This document shows positions 1-8,708 of a stretch of 64,000 nt of DNA, in pieces. The notes below the pieces were generated by a model, which was given only the letters and a program-made list of their open reading frames with translations, did no database searches and was not told the DNA's origin. Source of the stretch: Flavobacterium kayseriense (lineage in GTDB: Bacteria > Bacteroidota > Bacteroidia > Flavobacteriales > Flavobacteriaceae); assembly GCF_014305095.1 (NCBI RefSeq), contig NZ_JACRUI010000004.1, forward strand, positions 62,001 to 126,000, written 5' to 3'. The translations under genes were made by a program, and so were the position numbers. Every line of letters starts with the position of its first letter. The first letter of the stretch is position 1.

Positions 1-242
1 CCAAAGGCTTCGTCAAGATTTGCAAACACTAATTCTGGAATAGCCAGCTTTAAAACGCGCGCTATTTCCCCTCCTAAAAGTTCGGCAATCAAAGCTTTTA
101 CGCCATGTCCTGCTCCTTTAAACTTGAGTACATATTTATAATCATCGTCGGCTTCCGCCAAAGCGGGTAAGGAACCACCCTCGCGCAATGGGGTGATGTA
201 CCGTGTTACATTTACGGTGCGAAGATCCAGGTTAGTTGTCAT
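1..242 (-). CDS. HipA-like kinase family protein, N-terminal fragment (cut by window start)
   Basis: An open frame runs off the left edge from an ATG at 240-242 and gives about 80 codons. It begins MTTNLDLRTVNVTRYITP and continues through KYVLKFKGAGHGVKALIAEL and LAIPELVFANLDEAF. This resembles the start of the small HipA-like kinases common in Bacteroidota, where the VLKF-KG stretch is a nucleotide-binding strand and loop. Only about a third of a typical member is visible, so catalytic residues cannot be checked. It is minus strand and 63 bases upstream (in coordinate terms, left) of the NAD(P)H-hydrate dehydratase stop. The family call is from recall and moderately sure. No toxin-antitoxin partner is seen on this side. 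Confidence 0.6.
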   Translation of the reverse strand, partial: MTTNLDLRTVNVTRYITPLREGGSLPALAEADDDYKYVLKFKGAGHGVKALIAELLGGEIARVLKLAIPELVFANLDEAF

Positions 243-305
243 AATTGAAATTTACTGAGGTACAAATTTACAAATAACAATGCTCACAATAATTAATATA
301 ACTAG

Positions 306-1163
306 TTAATTATTTGTGTCGTTTTCTAAAGTTAAAAATGCTCTCCCTATATTCGAAATAATGTCTGAAGCAATAAAAGACTGCGTTCCAGTTTCAGTAA
401 TGGCGATATCGGCAGTTAGTCCGTGGAGGTAGACTCCCAAAATAGCAGCATTGACTGCTTCATATCCTTGTGCTAACAAACTTGTAGTCATTCCGGTTAA
501 TACATCGCCGCTTCCTGCGGTTGCTAAAGCGGCATTTCCTGTCGTATTTTTGTAAACAGTTTCTCCATCGATAATATGAGTCGGTGCTCCTTTCATTACG
601 ACCACTAAATTATATTGTTTTGAGAAAGCAATAGTTTTTTCGAATTGCTCCTCTTCAGATTCCCAAGGACCAATGAGCCGCTCTAACTCTTTAGGATGGG
701 GCGTTACGATTGTTTTTGAGGGCAGTAAATGCAGCCATTCTTTATTCCGTGAAACACAATTTAAGGCATCGGCATCAAGAACTAGAGGTATTATGTTAGA
801 GACTAGAAAATCATGTAGCGCTTTTTGTGTTTCTTGCTCCTGCCCTATACCGGGTCCAATACCTATGGCTTGCGGTTTGATTTGAAACTTAACATTAGAC
901 AGATGCCTTTGGGCAACATCAGTAATAACCATTACCTCTGGAATTGCAATTTGAAGGATGTCATATCCACATTCAGGCACAAATGCAGTTACAAGTCCGC
1001 AACCCGTTTTAATTGCTGCTTTTGACGCTAAAACAGCAGCGCCCATTTTCCCATAGCTACCGGCGATTAGTAAAGCATGACCTTGAGTGCCTTTGTGAGC
1101 AAAAGCACTAACGATCTGATAGCGATCTTGGATTTCTTTTTTAGTTATAGGTATAAAATACAT
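306..1163 (-). CDS. nnrD: ADP-dependent (S)-NAD(P)H-hydrate dehydratase, stand-alone C-terminal-type enzyme
   Basis: The 285-residue product matches the carbohydrate-kinase-like (YjeF C-terminal) fold that repairs hydrated NAD(P)H using ADP. Visible signatures are the N-terminal [19 protein letters not shown], the central GIGPGIGQ, the VLDADALN strand, [11 protein letters not shown], and the C-terminal [20 protein letters not shown], which carries the GxGD catalytic aspartate. The N-terminal epimerase domain (NnrE) found in bifunctional proteins of about 500 residues is absent, and no separate epimerase gene is nearby. The start at 1161-1163 is an ATG preceded by an AT-rich leader. It acts in the cytoplasm as metabolite repair. 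The family call is firm. Confidence 0.9.
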   Translation of the reverse strand: MYFIPITKKEIQDRYQIVSAFAHKGTQGHALLIAGSYGKMGAAVLASKAAIKTGCGLVTAFVPECGYDILQIAIPEVMVITDVAQRHLSNVKFQIKPQAIGIGPGIGQEQETQKALHDFLVSNIIPLVLDADALNCVSRNKEWLHLLPSKTIVTPHPKELERLIGPWESEEEQFEKTIAFSKQYNLVVVMKGAPTHIIDGETVYKNTTGNAALATAGSGDVLTGMTTSLLAQGYEAVNAAILGVYLHGLTADIAITETGTQSFIASDIISNIGRAFLTLENDTNN

Positions 1164-1391
1164 TTGCTGAAATTTATATAAAAATACGCTTTTAAACGAA
1201 TTACCATCTCTTTAAGCCAATTAATCTGGTTACTTTTAAAATTTATTTCTTTGCTGTTAATTACCTTTAAAATCAATTTTGTTGTGAAATCAATAAAAAA
1301 GACCTCCTAGATGTTTACTATTATCTCAAAAAATCATACTTTAGTAATCTAAAATTAACGGTAAAACCAATTCCAATAAACTATCTCCTTT

Positions 1392-2924
1392 ATGAAAAAA
1401 ACACTCTATTTATTCGTAGCTATTGCTAGCTTTATGAGCACCATAGCACAACCAAAAACAGACTCTACCGATAAGAGTGCTGCGAAAAACGAAAAACCTT
1501 CAGAGAGTAATCTAGTTTTCAATCCTGATAAAAGTGTCATAACAGAACATGTTACCACCATTAAAGGACAAAAAGTACCTTACAAAGCCACTACCGGAAC
1601 TATGCCTGTTTGGGATGAAGACGGAAAAGCGATCGCTGGCTTGTTCTACACGTATTATGAACGTACAGATGTGAAAAATAATGAATCACGTCCGTTAGTT
1701 ATTTCTTTTAACGGAGGTCCTGGATCTGCATCAGTATGGATGCACATAGCGTATACCGGTCCTACTCTATTAAAGATTGATGATGAAGGATATCCTGTAC
1801 AGCCTTACGGAATAAAAGAAAACCCATATTCTATTCTTGATGTTGCTGATATAGTTTACGTAAATCCTGTTAATACAGGCTATTCTCGTGCTATAAGTAA
1901 GGATACGCCCAAAGCAACATTTTTTGGTGTTAACGCTGACGTAAAATACTTAGCAAGTTGGATTGGTAGCTTTGTAACAAGAACAAATCGTTGGGCCTCT
2001 CCTAAGTATCTTATAGGAGAAAGCTACGGAACTACTCGAGTATCTGGGTTGGCTCTAGAGCTTCAAGAAAAACAATGGATGTACTTGAATGGTGTAATAT
2101 TAGTTTCTCCAACTACTTTGGGAATTAATCGTGGAGTAGCTACGGATGGTGCTTTGAAATTACCTTATTTTGCTGCTACTGCTTGGTACCACAAAATGCT
2201 TCCTGCCGACTTACAAAGCAAAGATTTAAATGATATGTTACCCGAAGTAGAGGAATTTACCATGAACGAACTTTTGCCTGCCATGAGCAAAGGAGGCGCG
2301 CTTGAGGAAGGGAAAAGAAAAGAAATTGCAGCAAAGATGGCACGCTACTCAGGTATGTCAGAAAAGGTGATTTTACAAAATAACCTTGATGTGCCTACTG
2401 GATATTTCTGGAAAGAATTATTGAGAGACCAAGGATTTACCGTAGGTAGACTTGACTCTAGATACAAAGGTATTGACAAAAAAGATGCGGGTGACCGTGT
2501 CGATTTTAATGCCGAATTAACGTCGTGGTTGCATTCGTTTACCCCTGCAATAAACATGTACTTGCGTAACGATTTGAAATACAAAACCGACTTTACCTAT
2601 AATATGTTTGGTCCTGTACGCCCTTGGGATAACTCTAATGATAATACTGGAGAAAACTTGCGTCAGGCGATGGCTCAAAACCCGTATTTGCATTTACTGG
2701 TGCAATCTGGATATTATGATGGTGCTTGCGATTATTTTAATGCTAAGTACAATATGTGGCAAATGGATCCTAGCGGAAAATTGAAAGATAAAATGTCTTG
2801 GAAAGGATACCGCAGCGGACACATGATGTACCTCAGAAAACAAGATCTTGAAACCGCTAATGAAGATATTAGAGATTTTATAAAAGCATCGATACCTAAA
2901 GCAGGACAAGCTGCTAAGTACTAA
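1392..2924 (+). CDS. Secreted S10-family serine carboxypeptidase-like peptidase
   Basis: The 510-residue protein starts with a signal peptide (MKKTLYLFVAIASFMSTIAQ) and is probably periplasmic or exported. The alpha/beta-hydrolase fold of peptidase family S10 is clear. The oxyanion region is SFNGGPGSASVWMH, the nucleophile elbow is GESYG with Ser211, the acid is probably Asp443 in GYYDGACDY, and the base is His477 in SGHMMYLR. All triad members appear intact, so the enzyme should be active as a carboxypeptidase releasing C-terminal residues. It is a single-gene unit followed by a strong terminator. The start is the ATG directly before the signal peptide. The natural substrate is unknown. Confidence 0.9.
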   Translation: MKKTLYLFVAIASFMSTIAQPKTDSTDKSAAKNEKPSESNLVFNPDKSVITEHVTTIKGQKVPYKATTGTMPVWDEDGKAIAGLFYTYYERTDVKNNESRPLVISFNGGPGSASVWMHIAYTGPTLLKIDDEGYPVQPYGIKENPYSILDVADIVYVNPVNTGYSRAISKDTPKATFFGVNADVKYLASWIGSFVTRTNRWASPKYLIGESYGTTRVSGLALELQEKQWMYLNGVILVSPTTLGINRGVATDGALKLPYFAATAWYHKMLPADLQSKDLNDMLPEVEEFTMNELLPAMSKGGALEEGKRKEIAAKMARYSGMSEKVILQNNLDVPTGYFWKELLRDQGFTVGRLDSRYKGIDKKDAGDRVDFNAELTSWLHSFTPAINMYLRNDLKYKTDFTYNMFGPVRPWDNSNDNTGENLRQAMAQNPYLHLLVQSGYYDGACDYFNAKYNMWQMDPSGKLKDKMSWKGYRSGHMMYLRKQDLETANEDIRDFIKASIPKAGQAAKY

Positions 2925-2946
2925 GCATATTAGTCAAATAATTATG

Positions 2947-2987
2947 AAAAACGACAAGTCTAAATTTATGGATTTGTCGTTTTTTTT
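2947..2987 (+). terminator. Rho-independent terminator after the S10 peptidase
   Basis: An A-rich inverted repeat with the arms AAAAACGACAAGTC and GATTTGTCGTTTTT (one G-T pair) encloses a short loop and ends in eight T residues. It lies 22 bases past the S10 stop. Confidence 0.85.
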
Positions 2988-3017
2988 ATTAAAATTAGGA
3001 TCCAGAGACGCATTTTC

Positions 3018-3045
3018 CTAGCCCTGATGGAAATGAAAAGCCCGG
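3018..3045 (+). repeat. Degraded partial copy of the dispersed intergenic repeat
   Basis: TAGCCCTGATGGAAATG matches the end of the repeat seen complete at 17468-17562 and 27662-27730 (read on their minus strand, TAGCCCNGATAGCA). The similarity fades after about 20 bases and no hairpin is retained, so this is tentative. Confidence 0.4.
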
Positions 3046-3246
3046 AATAATGGAATTTAGTTTTTATTAGGACCACAAAGCGACTAAAAGAAGCTTAGTG
3101 GTACTTTATAAAAACAAATTACAGGGTGAGGACTTGCAATGTACAGCAGGAAAAGGCTTCAAAATATATGGATTAATCATAAATTATGGGCTAAATATGA
3201 TAATTTTTAAATAAATTAGCCACTTCAAATTTTATACCGAAACACA

Positions 3247-4329
3247 ATGAAAAATACTGCGCTTACGCACATACACGAAGGTTTGGGAGCTAAAATGCTT
3301 CCGTTTGCGGGATACAACATGCCCATTACTTATGAAGGAATTAATGCCGAACACGAAACGGTTCGTACTGCTGTAGGGGTTTTTGATGTGTCACACATGG
3401 GAGAGTTTTTACTTTCTGGACCAAATGCATTGGCTTTGATTCAAAAAGTAACTTCGAATGATGCCTCAGTTTTGACTGTGGGGAAAGCACAATATTCTTG
3501 TTTGCCAAACAATGATGGCGGAATTGTAGATGATTTGATCATTTATAAAATGAAAGAAGAGCAATATTTACTAGTTGTAAATGCGTCGAATATTGACAAA
3601 GATTGGGATTGGATTTCGGCACAAAATGATTTGGGTGTCGAGATGAAAAACCTATCTGATGATTACTCTTTATTAGCAATTCAAGGACCAAAAGCCGTTG
3701 AAGCAATGCAATCCTTGTCATCGATTGACTTGAGCGCGATTCCGTATTACCACTTTGAAGTAGCTGATTTTGCTGGTTTCGAACATGTAATTGTTTCTGC
3801 TACAGGGTATACTGGATCAGGAGGATTTGAAATTTATTGTAAAAATGACCAAGTAGAAACGATTTGGAATAAGGTTTTTGAGGCTGGAGCCGCTTTTGGA
3901 ATCAAACCTGTAGGTCTTGCAGCTCGTGATACGTTGCGTCTTGAAATGGGTTTTTGCCTTTACGGGAATGACATCAACGATACTACCTCGCCACTAGAAG
4001 CAGGATTAGGTTGGATTACTAAATTCACAAAAGAATTTACCAACTCTGAAAATTTGAAAAAGCAGAAAGAAGCTGGTATTACCAGAAAACTAGTTGCTTT
4101 TGAAATGCAGGAACGCGCGGTGCCAAGACACGATTACGAAATCGTAGATGCAAGCGGAGCTGTTATCGGGATTGTTACTTCGGGAACGATGTCACCTTCT
4201 ATGAATAAAGGAATTGGTTTAGGCTATGTTACTGTAGCAAATGCTGCTGTGGATGGAGACATTTACATTCGTATTCGTAAAAACGACGTACCTGCAAAAG
4301 TGGTAAAATTGCCGTTTTACAAGAAGTAA
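3247..4329 (+). CDS. gcvT: Glycine cleavage system T protein (aminomethyltransferase)
   Basis: The 360-residue protein is collinear with GcvT. This subunit moves the aminomethyl carbon from the lipoylated H protein to tetrahydrofolate, making methylene-THF and ammonia. Visible family motifs are [14 protein letters not shown] near the start, [22 protein letters not shown], and the folate-site region [20 protein letters not shown] followed by PLEAGLGW. The C-terminal barrel ends in VKLPFYKK. Length is normal for the family. The genes for GcvH and GcvP are not adjacent, as is common in Bacteroidota. It is cytoplasmic and stands alone, upstream of the YebC-type regulator, which has its own promoter. 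Confidence 0.95.
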   Translation: MKNTALTHIHEGLGAKMLPFAGYNMPITYEGINAEHETVRTAVGVFDVSHMGEFLLSGPNALALIQKVTSNDASVLTVGKAQYSCLPNNDGGIVDDLIIYKMKEEQYLLVVNASNIDKDWDWISAQNDLGVEMKNLSDDYSLLAIQGPKAVEAMQSLSSIDLSAIPYYHFEVADFAGFEHVIVSATGYTGSGGFEIYCKNDQVETIWNKVFEAGAAFGIKPVGLAARDTLRLEMGFCLYGNDINDTTSPLEAGLGWITKFTKEFTNSENLKKQKEAGITRKLVAFEMQERAVPRHDYEIVDASGAVIGIVTSGTMSPSMNKGIGLGYVTVANAAVDGDIYIRIRKNDVPAKVVKLPFYKK

Positions 4330-4363
4330 AAGTACTAGTTGTGCATGCGACGTTTTATTTTTT

Positions 4364-4392
4364 TTGAATTAAAATGAAAAGCGTTATTTTTG
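4364..4392 (+). promoter_or_regulatory. Bacteroidota-type promoter for the YebC-family gene
   Basis: TTG at 4364-4366 (-33 box) and TATTTTTG at 4385-4392 (-7 box, consensus TAnnTTTG) are separated by 18 bases, matching the flavobacterial sigma-A pattern. The gene starts 71 bases downstream. Confidence 0.7.
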
Positions 4393-4463
4393 CAGACTTA
4401 AAAATACAAAACATTGATTTCTCTTCGTGAAAGTTGAAAATTCAATTCAAAAAATAATCAGAA

Positions 4464-5177
4464 ATGGGTAGAGCATTTGAATTTAGAAAAGGTAGAAAAA
4501 TGAAACGTTGGTCAGCAATGGCCAAAACATTTACTAGAATAGGTAAGGATATTGTAATGGCGGTTAAGGAAGGTGGTCCAAATCCAGATGCCAACTCTAG
4601 ATTAAGAGCTGTAATACAAAATGCTAAGGCTGCCAATATGCCTAAGGACAATGTAGAGCGCGCTATTAAAAATGCCAGCAATAAAGATACTGCCAACTAC
4701 AAAGAAGCTTTGTTTGAAGGCTACGCTCCACACGGAATTGCACTTTTGATCGAAACGGCTACTGATAATAACAACAGAACGGTTGCTAATGTTAGAAGTT
4801 ACTTTAACAAATGCAACGGCACAATGGGAACACAAGGATCGGTTGAATTCATGTTCGACCATACTTGTAATTTCAGAATTCCTGCTGAAGGCCTTGATGC
4901 TGAAGAATTAGAATTAGAATTGATCGATTTTGGTGCTGAAGAAGTTTTTGAGGACGAGGATGGAATCTTAATCTACGCTCCTTTTACAAGCTTTGGAACG
5001 ATCCAAAAAGAATTAGAAAGCAGAAGTATCGAAATTCTTTCGTCTGGCTTTGAGAGAATTCCGCAAATCACTAAAAAAGTGACAGAAGCCGAAATGGCCG
5101 ACGTAGAAAAGTTGATTGAAAAACTAGAAGAAGATGACGATGTGATGAATGTATATCACACCATGGAAGAAGCATAA
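4464..5177 (+). CDS. YebC/PmpR family protein (TACO1-like)
   Basis: This 237-residue cytoplasmic protein has the hallmark YebC start MGRAFEFRKGRKMKRWSAMAK, then the GGPNPDANSRLRAVIQNAK helix and the NMPKDNVERAIKNA motif. An acidic C-terminal half follows, including EEVFEDEDGILIY. The family was described as transcription regulators (PmpR-like) and more recently as ribosome-associated factors that ease translation of difficult stretches. The sequence alone does not decide between these. Its length fits the family. The start is an ATG about 70 bases after a good promoter, and a terminator follows the stop. The family call is very secure; the precise role is left open. Confidence 0.93.
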   Translation: MGRAFEFRKGRKMKRWSAMAKTFTRIGKDIVMAVKEGGPNPDANSRLRAVIQNAKAANMPKDNVERAIKNASNKDTANYKEALFEGYAPHGIALLIETATDNNNRTVANVRSYFNKCNGTMGTQGSVEFMFDHTCNFRIPAEGLDAEELELELIDFGAEEVFEDEDGILIYAPFTSFGTIQKELESRSIEILSSGFERIPQITKKVTEAEMADVEKLIEKLEEDDDVMNVYHTMEEA

Positions 5178-5199
5178 TACTTGGTCCTAATTAAATATC

Positions 5200-5227
5200 A
5201 AACTCTAGCTTAGGCTAGAGTTTTTTT
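5200..5227 (+). terminator. Rho-independent terminator after the YebC-family gene
   Basis: AAACTCTAGC and GCTAGAGTTT form a nearly perfect stem with a four-base loop, followed by seven T residues, 23 bases past the stop codon. Confidence 0.9.
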
Positions 5228-5258
5228 GTTTCAGAATGTAGAATATAAATAAAACAAT

Positions 5259-6116
5259 ATGTTATTCCTTATTTTAAGTATTTTAAGTAGTGTGATCGTA
5301 GGTGTTATTTTTAAGATAAGTCGCAAATACACTATCAATACCGCGCAAATTGTAGCCTGGAATTACGCTTTTGCAATATCATTATGCTATTTTATTTTTA
5401 AGCCTACTATCACTGATATAGATGCAACTGCACCATGGAGTATCTATGTACCGCTTGGAATTTTACTTCCCTCTATATTCCTGTTTTTAGCTGCATCTAT
5501 AAAGTATATGGGAATTGTAAAAACAGATGCTGCGCAGCGGTTATCACTTTTTATTCCCATTCTTGCCGCTTGGCTGCTATTTAATGAGGAATTTAACACC
5601 TTAAAAGTAATTGCATTTGTAATTGCACTTCCGGCCTTATTGCTTATTCTTAGTAAGAAGGCAGAGAACAAGAACAACAAATGGGTCTATCCAATGGTTG
5701 TTTTAATTGGTTTTGGCACAATTGATATATTGTTTAAGCAAATTGCTTTAGCTACCAGCTTGCCCTTTACTTCTTCTCTATTTATTGTTTTTGGGATTTC
5801 GCTGTTCATCATGATCGCAATTGTGATATACGAACTGATTATCAAAAAAATAAAAATAGCTCCTATCAACTTGGTTTTAGGTGCATTAGTAGGTGTTTTT
5901 AACTTTAGTAATATTTTATTTTATCTTAAAGCACACCAAGCTTTTGCTAAAAATCCGTCGACTGTCTTTGCAGCCATGAATATGGGGGTTATCATTATAG
6001 GAAGCTTGGTGGGGATTTTAATATTTAAAGAAAAACTAAATACAAAAAACTACGTCGGTCTAGTTTTTGCGCTAGCGGCCATCGTTTTAATTACCATTTC
6101 TCAAATGACTATCTAA
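5259..6116 (+). CDS. DMT-superfamily (EamA-like) inner-membrane permease
   Basis: The 285-residue product is almost entirely hydrophobic, with about ten predicted membrane segments arranged as two similar halves, as in EamA/drug-metabolite transporters. The first helix starts at once (LFLILSILSSVIVGVIFKI). The end of the first half, AAQRLSLFIPILAAWLLFNE, is the typical EamA repeat end. The second half ends with MNMGVIIIGSLVGILIFKEK and a last helix up to ISQMTI. Substrates of this family range from metabolites to amino acids, and nothing here points to one. The gene sits alone after a terminator. No signal peptide is expected. Confidence 0.8.
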   Translation: MLFLILSILSSVIVGVIFKISRKYTINTAQIVAWNYAFAISLCYFIFKPTITDIDATAPWSIYVPLGILLPSIFLFLAASIKYMGIVKTDAAQRLSLFIPILAAWLLFNEEFNTLKVIAFVIALPALLLILSKKAENKNNKWVYPMVVLIGFGTIDILFKQIALATSLPFTSSLFIVFGISLFIMIAIVIYELIIKKIKIAPINLVLGALVGVFNFSNILFYLKAHQAFAKNPSTVFAAMNMGVIIIGSLVGILIFKEKLNTKNYVGLVFALAAIVLITISQMTI

Positions 6117-6557
6117 AGAAAAAAGATTTGCATTAGTTTCATTTAATAGTGTAAATTCACTTTTAGTAATCTATCCGACCGTTAAGCATACGTTAGAAAT
6201 AACTATCTAATTATACTATGCGGTTTTTTATATAGTTTTAAAAAGAGATATGTTTTTTATACGAATACAAGTTCATTATCTTTGCCTTCGTTTTAAGAAT
6301 TAAATGGTGCTTAAGAGGCAAATTATAAGCTCTTTTACAGATGCTATTTCACAGAATCAAAAAGAATATTCGTACTTGTTTAACGCTTAAAATTAATACA
6401 GGCAGTAAACAGCAGTCTAATTATTAAAGACAAATAAACAAAAATATTGAGTGATTTTTAATGCTAATAAGTGCTTCCAATAAAAGAAGTTTTTTACAAT
6501 TAAAAGTACTCGAACTAGATTAAAATCGTTCAAAGGAACACTTAAATAAAATACCTT
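6117..6557. other. Gene-free spacer upstream of the PLP-fold protein
   Basis: These 441 AT-rich bases carry no credible open frame. A -7-like box, TATCTTTG, lies at 6277-6284 on the plus strand but without a clear -33 TTG. If used, it would leave a leader of about 270 bases before the next gene. No terminator was recognised after the permease gene. Confidence 0.45.
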
Positions 6558-8630
6558 ATGACAAACAATATTCTAATTGAAAATCAATACAATAGAACAA
6601 GTTTATTTGAAAAAGAGAATGTAAATTATTTAGTACGCATCCTAAAAAGATTCAACACCGTACCAAAAATAAACAATATCAACATAATCACTTCTACTAG
6701 TGAACCTACGGTTTTTAAAATCGTACCTAATAAATCGATTATTATTGGTGCTGCTTTTTTGGACCAACCTATCTTAGCGTTAGTTTACTTACGCTATGGA
6801 ATCGAATGGCAATTATGGTATAAAGCCCTAAATAACGATAAAAAAGATATCGCTTTGTGTGATATTACCGCCTTAGAAGTAATTAAAATTTTTTATAATT
6901 TACTTCCTAAAGATGATAAAGAAAAATTAGAAAATCTGGATTCTGTTTTAATAAATTTGATTAAAGACAATTCGGATTCAGCTGCAGAAACATTATCAAA
7001 ACATGAAGAACTACAGTCTTTTCATGGACTTAAAACTTCGGATGCTGTAATTGACGCATCATGGAAAGCAATAGTTGATAATTTAGCTAAACCAACCGAA
7101 TATTTATTAATGGCCGGAGGTGACCTTAGATTAAATATTGACGAAATTCATTTGTTGAATAAATATGGTTGCAGACCATTCCCTAGACCTGAAGCCTTTA
7201 CTTTTGCATCCTCTACTGCTTCTAGCGTTTCTAATTTTGCCTTTGACAAGACAGATAAAGTACGAAGTATCTTGATTAGAAATAGCTTAAAAAACGGCTT
7301 TAAGAAAACGACAACTGAATTTTCTGAGTTATTAAAAAGTAGTCTTCGAAAAATTTTTAAACTTAATGAAGAATGTGAAATCATATTTTCACCTTCTGGA
7401 ACTGACTCTTCCCTTCAGATTGCGGCCATAACACAAACCATCTGTCAAAAAGAAATTACACATATCTTAGTAGCCTCGGATGAAACAGGAAGCGGAGTAG
7501 CCGCAGCATTGCGTGGATGTCACTTTGAAAATACTACAGCTTTAAATTATCCAATTAAAAAAGGAGAACGTATCGAAGGATTTAGAGATGTCAATTTAAT
7601 CGAAATTCCGTTTAGAGATGAAAACGGCGCTTTAAAATCGACTAGTCAATTAGATGAAGAAGTATTTGCCGCTGTTACCAAAACAAAAGAGGAAGGCAGA
7701 CAGGTTGTATTACACACCATGGATCAATCAAAATTAGGCTATCAATCTCCAAGCGATGACTTAATCAAAAAACTGAACAAAATTGAAAATCTATCCATGC
7801 AAATTATCGTAGATGGTTCGCAATTGAGGTTAGATCCAAAAGACATTCAGTATTATTTAAATAAAGGGTACATCGTGACGGTTACGGGTAGCAAGTTTTT
7901 TACGGGCCCTCCTTATGCTGGTGCTTTGATTTTACCTAAAAATGTAACAAAGCTGATTCATTCTGCTACAAATCCCTTACCTAAAGGACTAACTCAATAT
8001 TACAATAATTCAGACTGGCCTGCCTCTTGGTTTTGTTCTACCAAATTGTCTGATGGATATAATTATGGGTCATACATGCGATGGAATGCGGCAATAGTCG
8101 AAATGGATCGCTACTACAAAACGCCTATTTTGTACCGTAACATGGGTATCGAGATGTTTTGTAACTTTGTTGAAGAATCGATACATGAAGCTAGTTTTTT
8201 AGAACCTATTTATGGTGACGAAACTAAAATGAAGAGTTACAATAGTAAGGAATTTGGAATTAGAAACATTCGTACCATATTCCCTTTCTTTATTCTTCTA
8301 AAAAACGAACCGCTGTCTGTTGACAAGGTAAAAAAACTGTACAGCTTATTGAATTCTGATTTATCAGAACAGTTTGAAGATGCATCTCTAGAGATTATTA
8401 GATTAGCTGCTCAAAAATGTCATATTGGTCAAGCAGTAAATGTTAAGTACACAAATGATATTGAAAGCGCTATTTTAAGAATTAGTTTGGGTTCAAGAGT
8501 CATTTCTGAGAGTTGGGTAAATAGAGACATCAGCCTATTCTTCAGAAATATAGAATTACAAATGAGTCAAATAACTATTACTATTAAAAAGATCGAATTG
8601 ATCTTAAACAATCCACAGTTGCTGGATTAA
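6558..8630 (+). CDS. Uncharacterised two-part protein with a PLP-dependent fold-type I domain
   Basis: The 690-residue protein is not one I can name. Residues 1 to about 190 resemble nothing I recognise. From about 200 onward the features of fold-type I PLP enzymes appear: SPSGTDSSLQ at about 278-287 (phosphate-binding turn), an aspartate in IIVDGSQLRLDP (Asp419, expected to pair with the pyridine nitrogen), and TGSKFFTGPP with Lys446 in the Schiff-base position. The order and spacing of these three elements fit an aminotransferase class V or decarboxylase-like domain. The C-terminal 170 residues form a further alpha/beta segment. It is cytoplasmic with no signal peptide, single-gene, and closed by a strong terminator. 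The reaction is unknown. Confidence 0.7.
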   Translation: MTNNILIENQYNRTSLFEKENVNYLVRILKRFNTVPKINNINIITSTSEPTVFKIVPNKSIIIGAAFLDQPILALVYLRYGIEWQLWYKALNNDKKDIALCDITALEVIKIFYNLLPKDDKEKLENLDSVLINLIKDNSDSAAETLSKHEELQSFHGLKTSDAVIDASWKAIVDNLAKPTEYLLMAGGDLRLNIDEIHLLNKYGCRPFPRPEAFTFASSTASSVSNFAFDKTDKVRSILIRNSLKNGFKKTTTEFSELLKSSLRKIFKLNEECEIIFSPSGTDSSLQIAAITQTICQKEITHILVASDETGSGVAAALRGCHFENTTALNYPIKKGERIEGFRDVNLIEIPFRDENGALKSTSQLDEEVFAAVTKTKEEGRQVVLHTMDQSKLGYQSPSDDLIKKLNKIENLSMQIIVDGSQLRLDPKDIQYYLNKGYIVTVTGSKFFTGPPYAGALILPKNVTKLIHSATNPLPKGLTQYYNNSDWPASWFCSTKLSDGYNYGSYMRWNAAIVEMDRYYKTPILYRNMGIEMFCNFVEESIHEASFLEPIYGDETKMKSYNSKEFGIRNIRTIFPFFILLKNEPLSVDKVKKLYSLLNSDLSEQFEDASLEIIRLAAQKCHIGQAVNVKYTNDIESAILRISLGSRVISESWVNRDISLFFRNIELQMSQITITIKKIELILNNPQLLD

Positions 8631-8654
8631 GCAATTCCTAGTCTTATAAAACTC

Positions 8655-8690
8655 AAAAATCCCATTTGCTTAAGCAAATGGGATTTTTTT
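8655..8690. terminator. Bidirectional terminator between the PLP-fold gene and oligopeptidase B
   Basis: AAAATCCCATTTGCTT and AAGCAAATGGGATTTT form a perfect palindrome with T tracts on both strands. It lies between convergent genes, 24 bases past one stop and 19 bases from the other. Confidence 0.9.
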
Positions 8691-8708
8691 ATTCCTAATA
8701 AAGCGTAA

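Larger units (their letters stand above)
2925..3246. other. Gene-free spacer between the S10 peptidase and gcvT
   Basis: These 322 bases contain the terminator at 2947-2987 and, at about 3018-3045, a degraded end of the dispersed intergenic repeat (TAGCCCTGATGGAAATG). I see no coding sequence and no clear promoter for gcvT. Confidence 0.6.
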
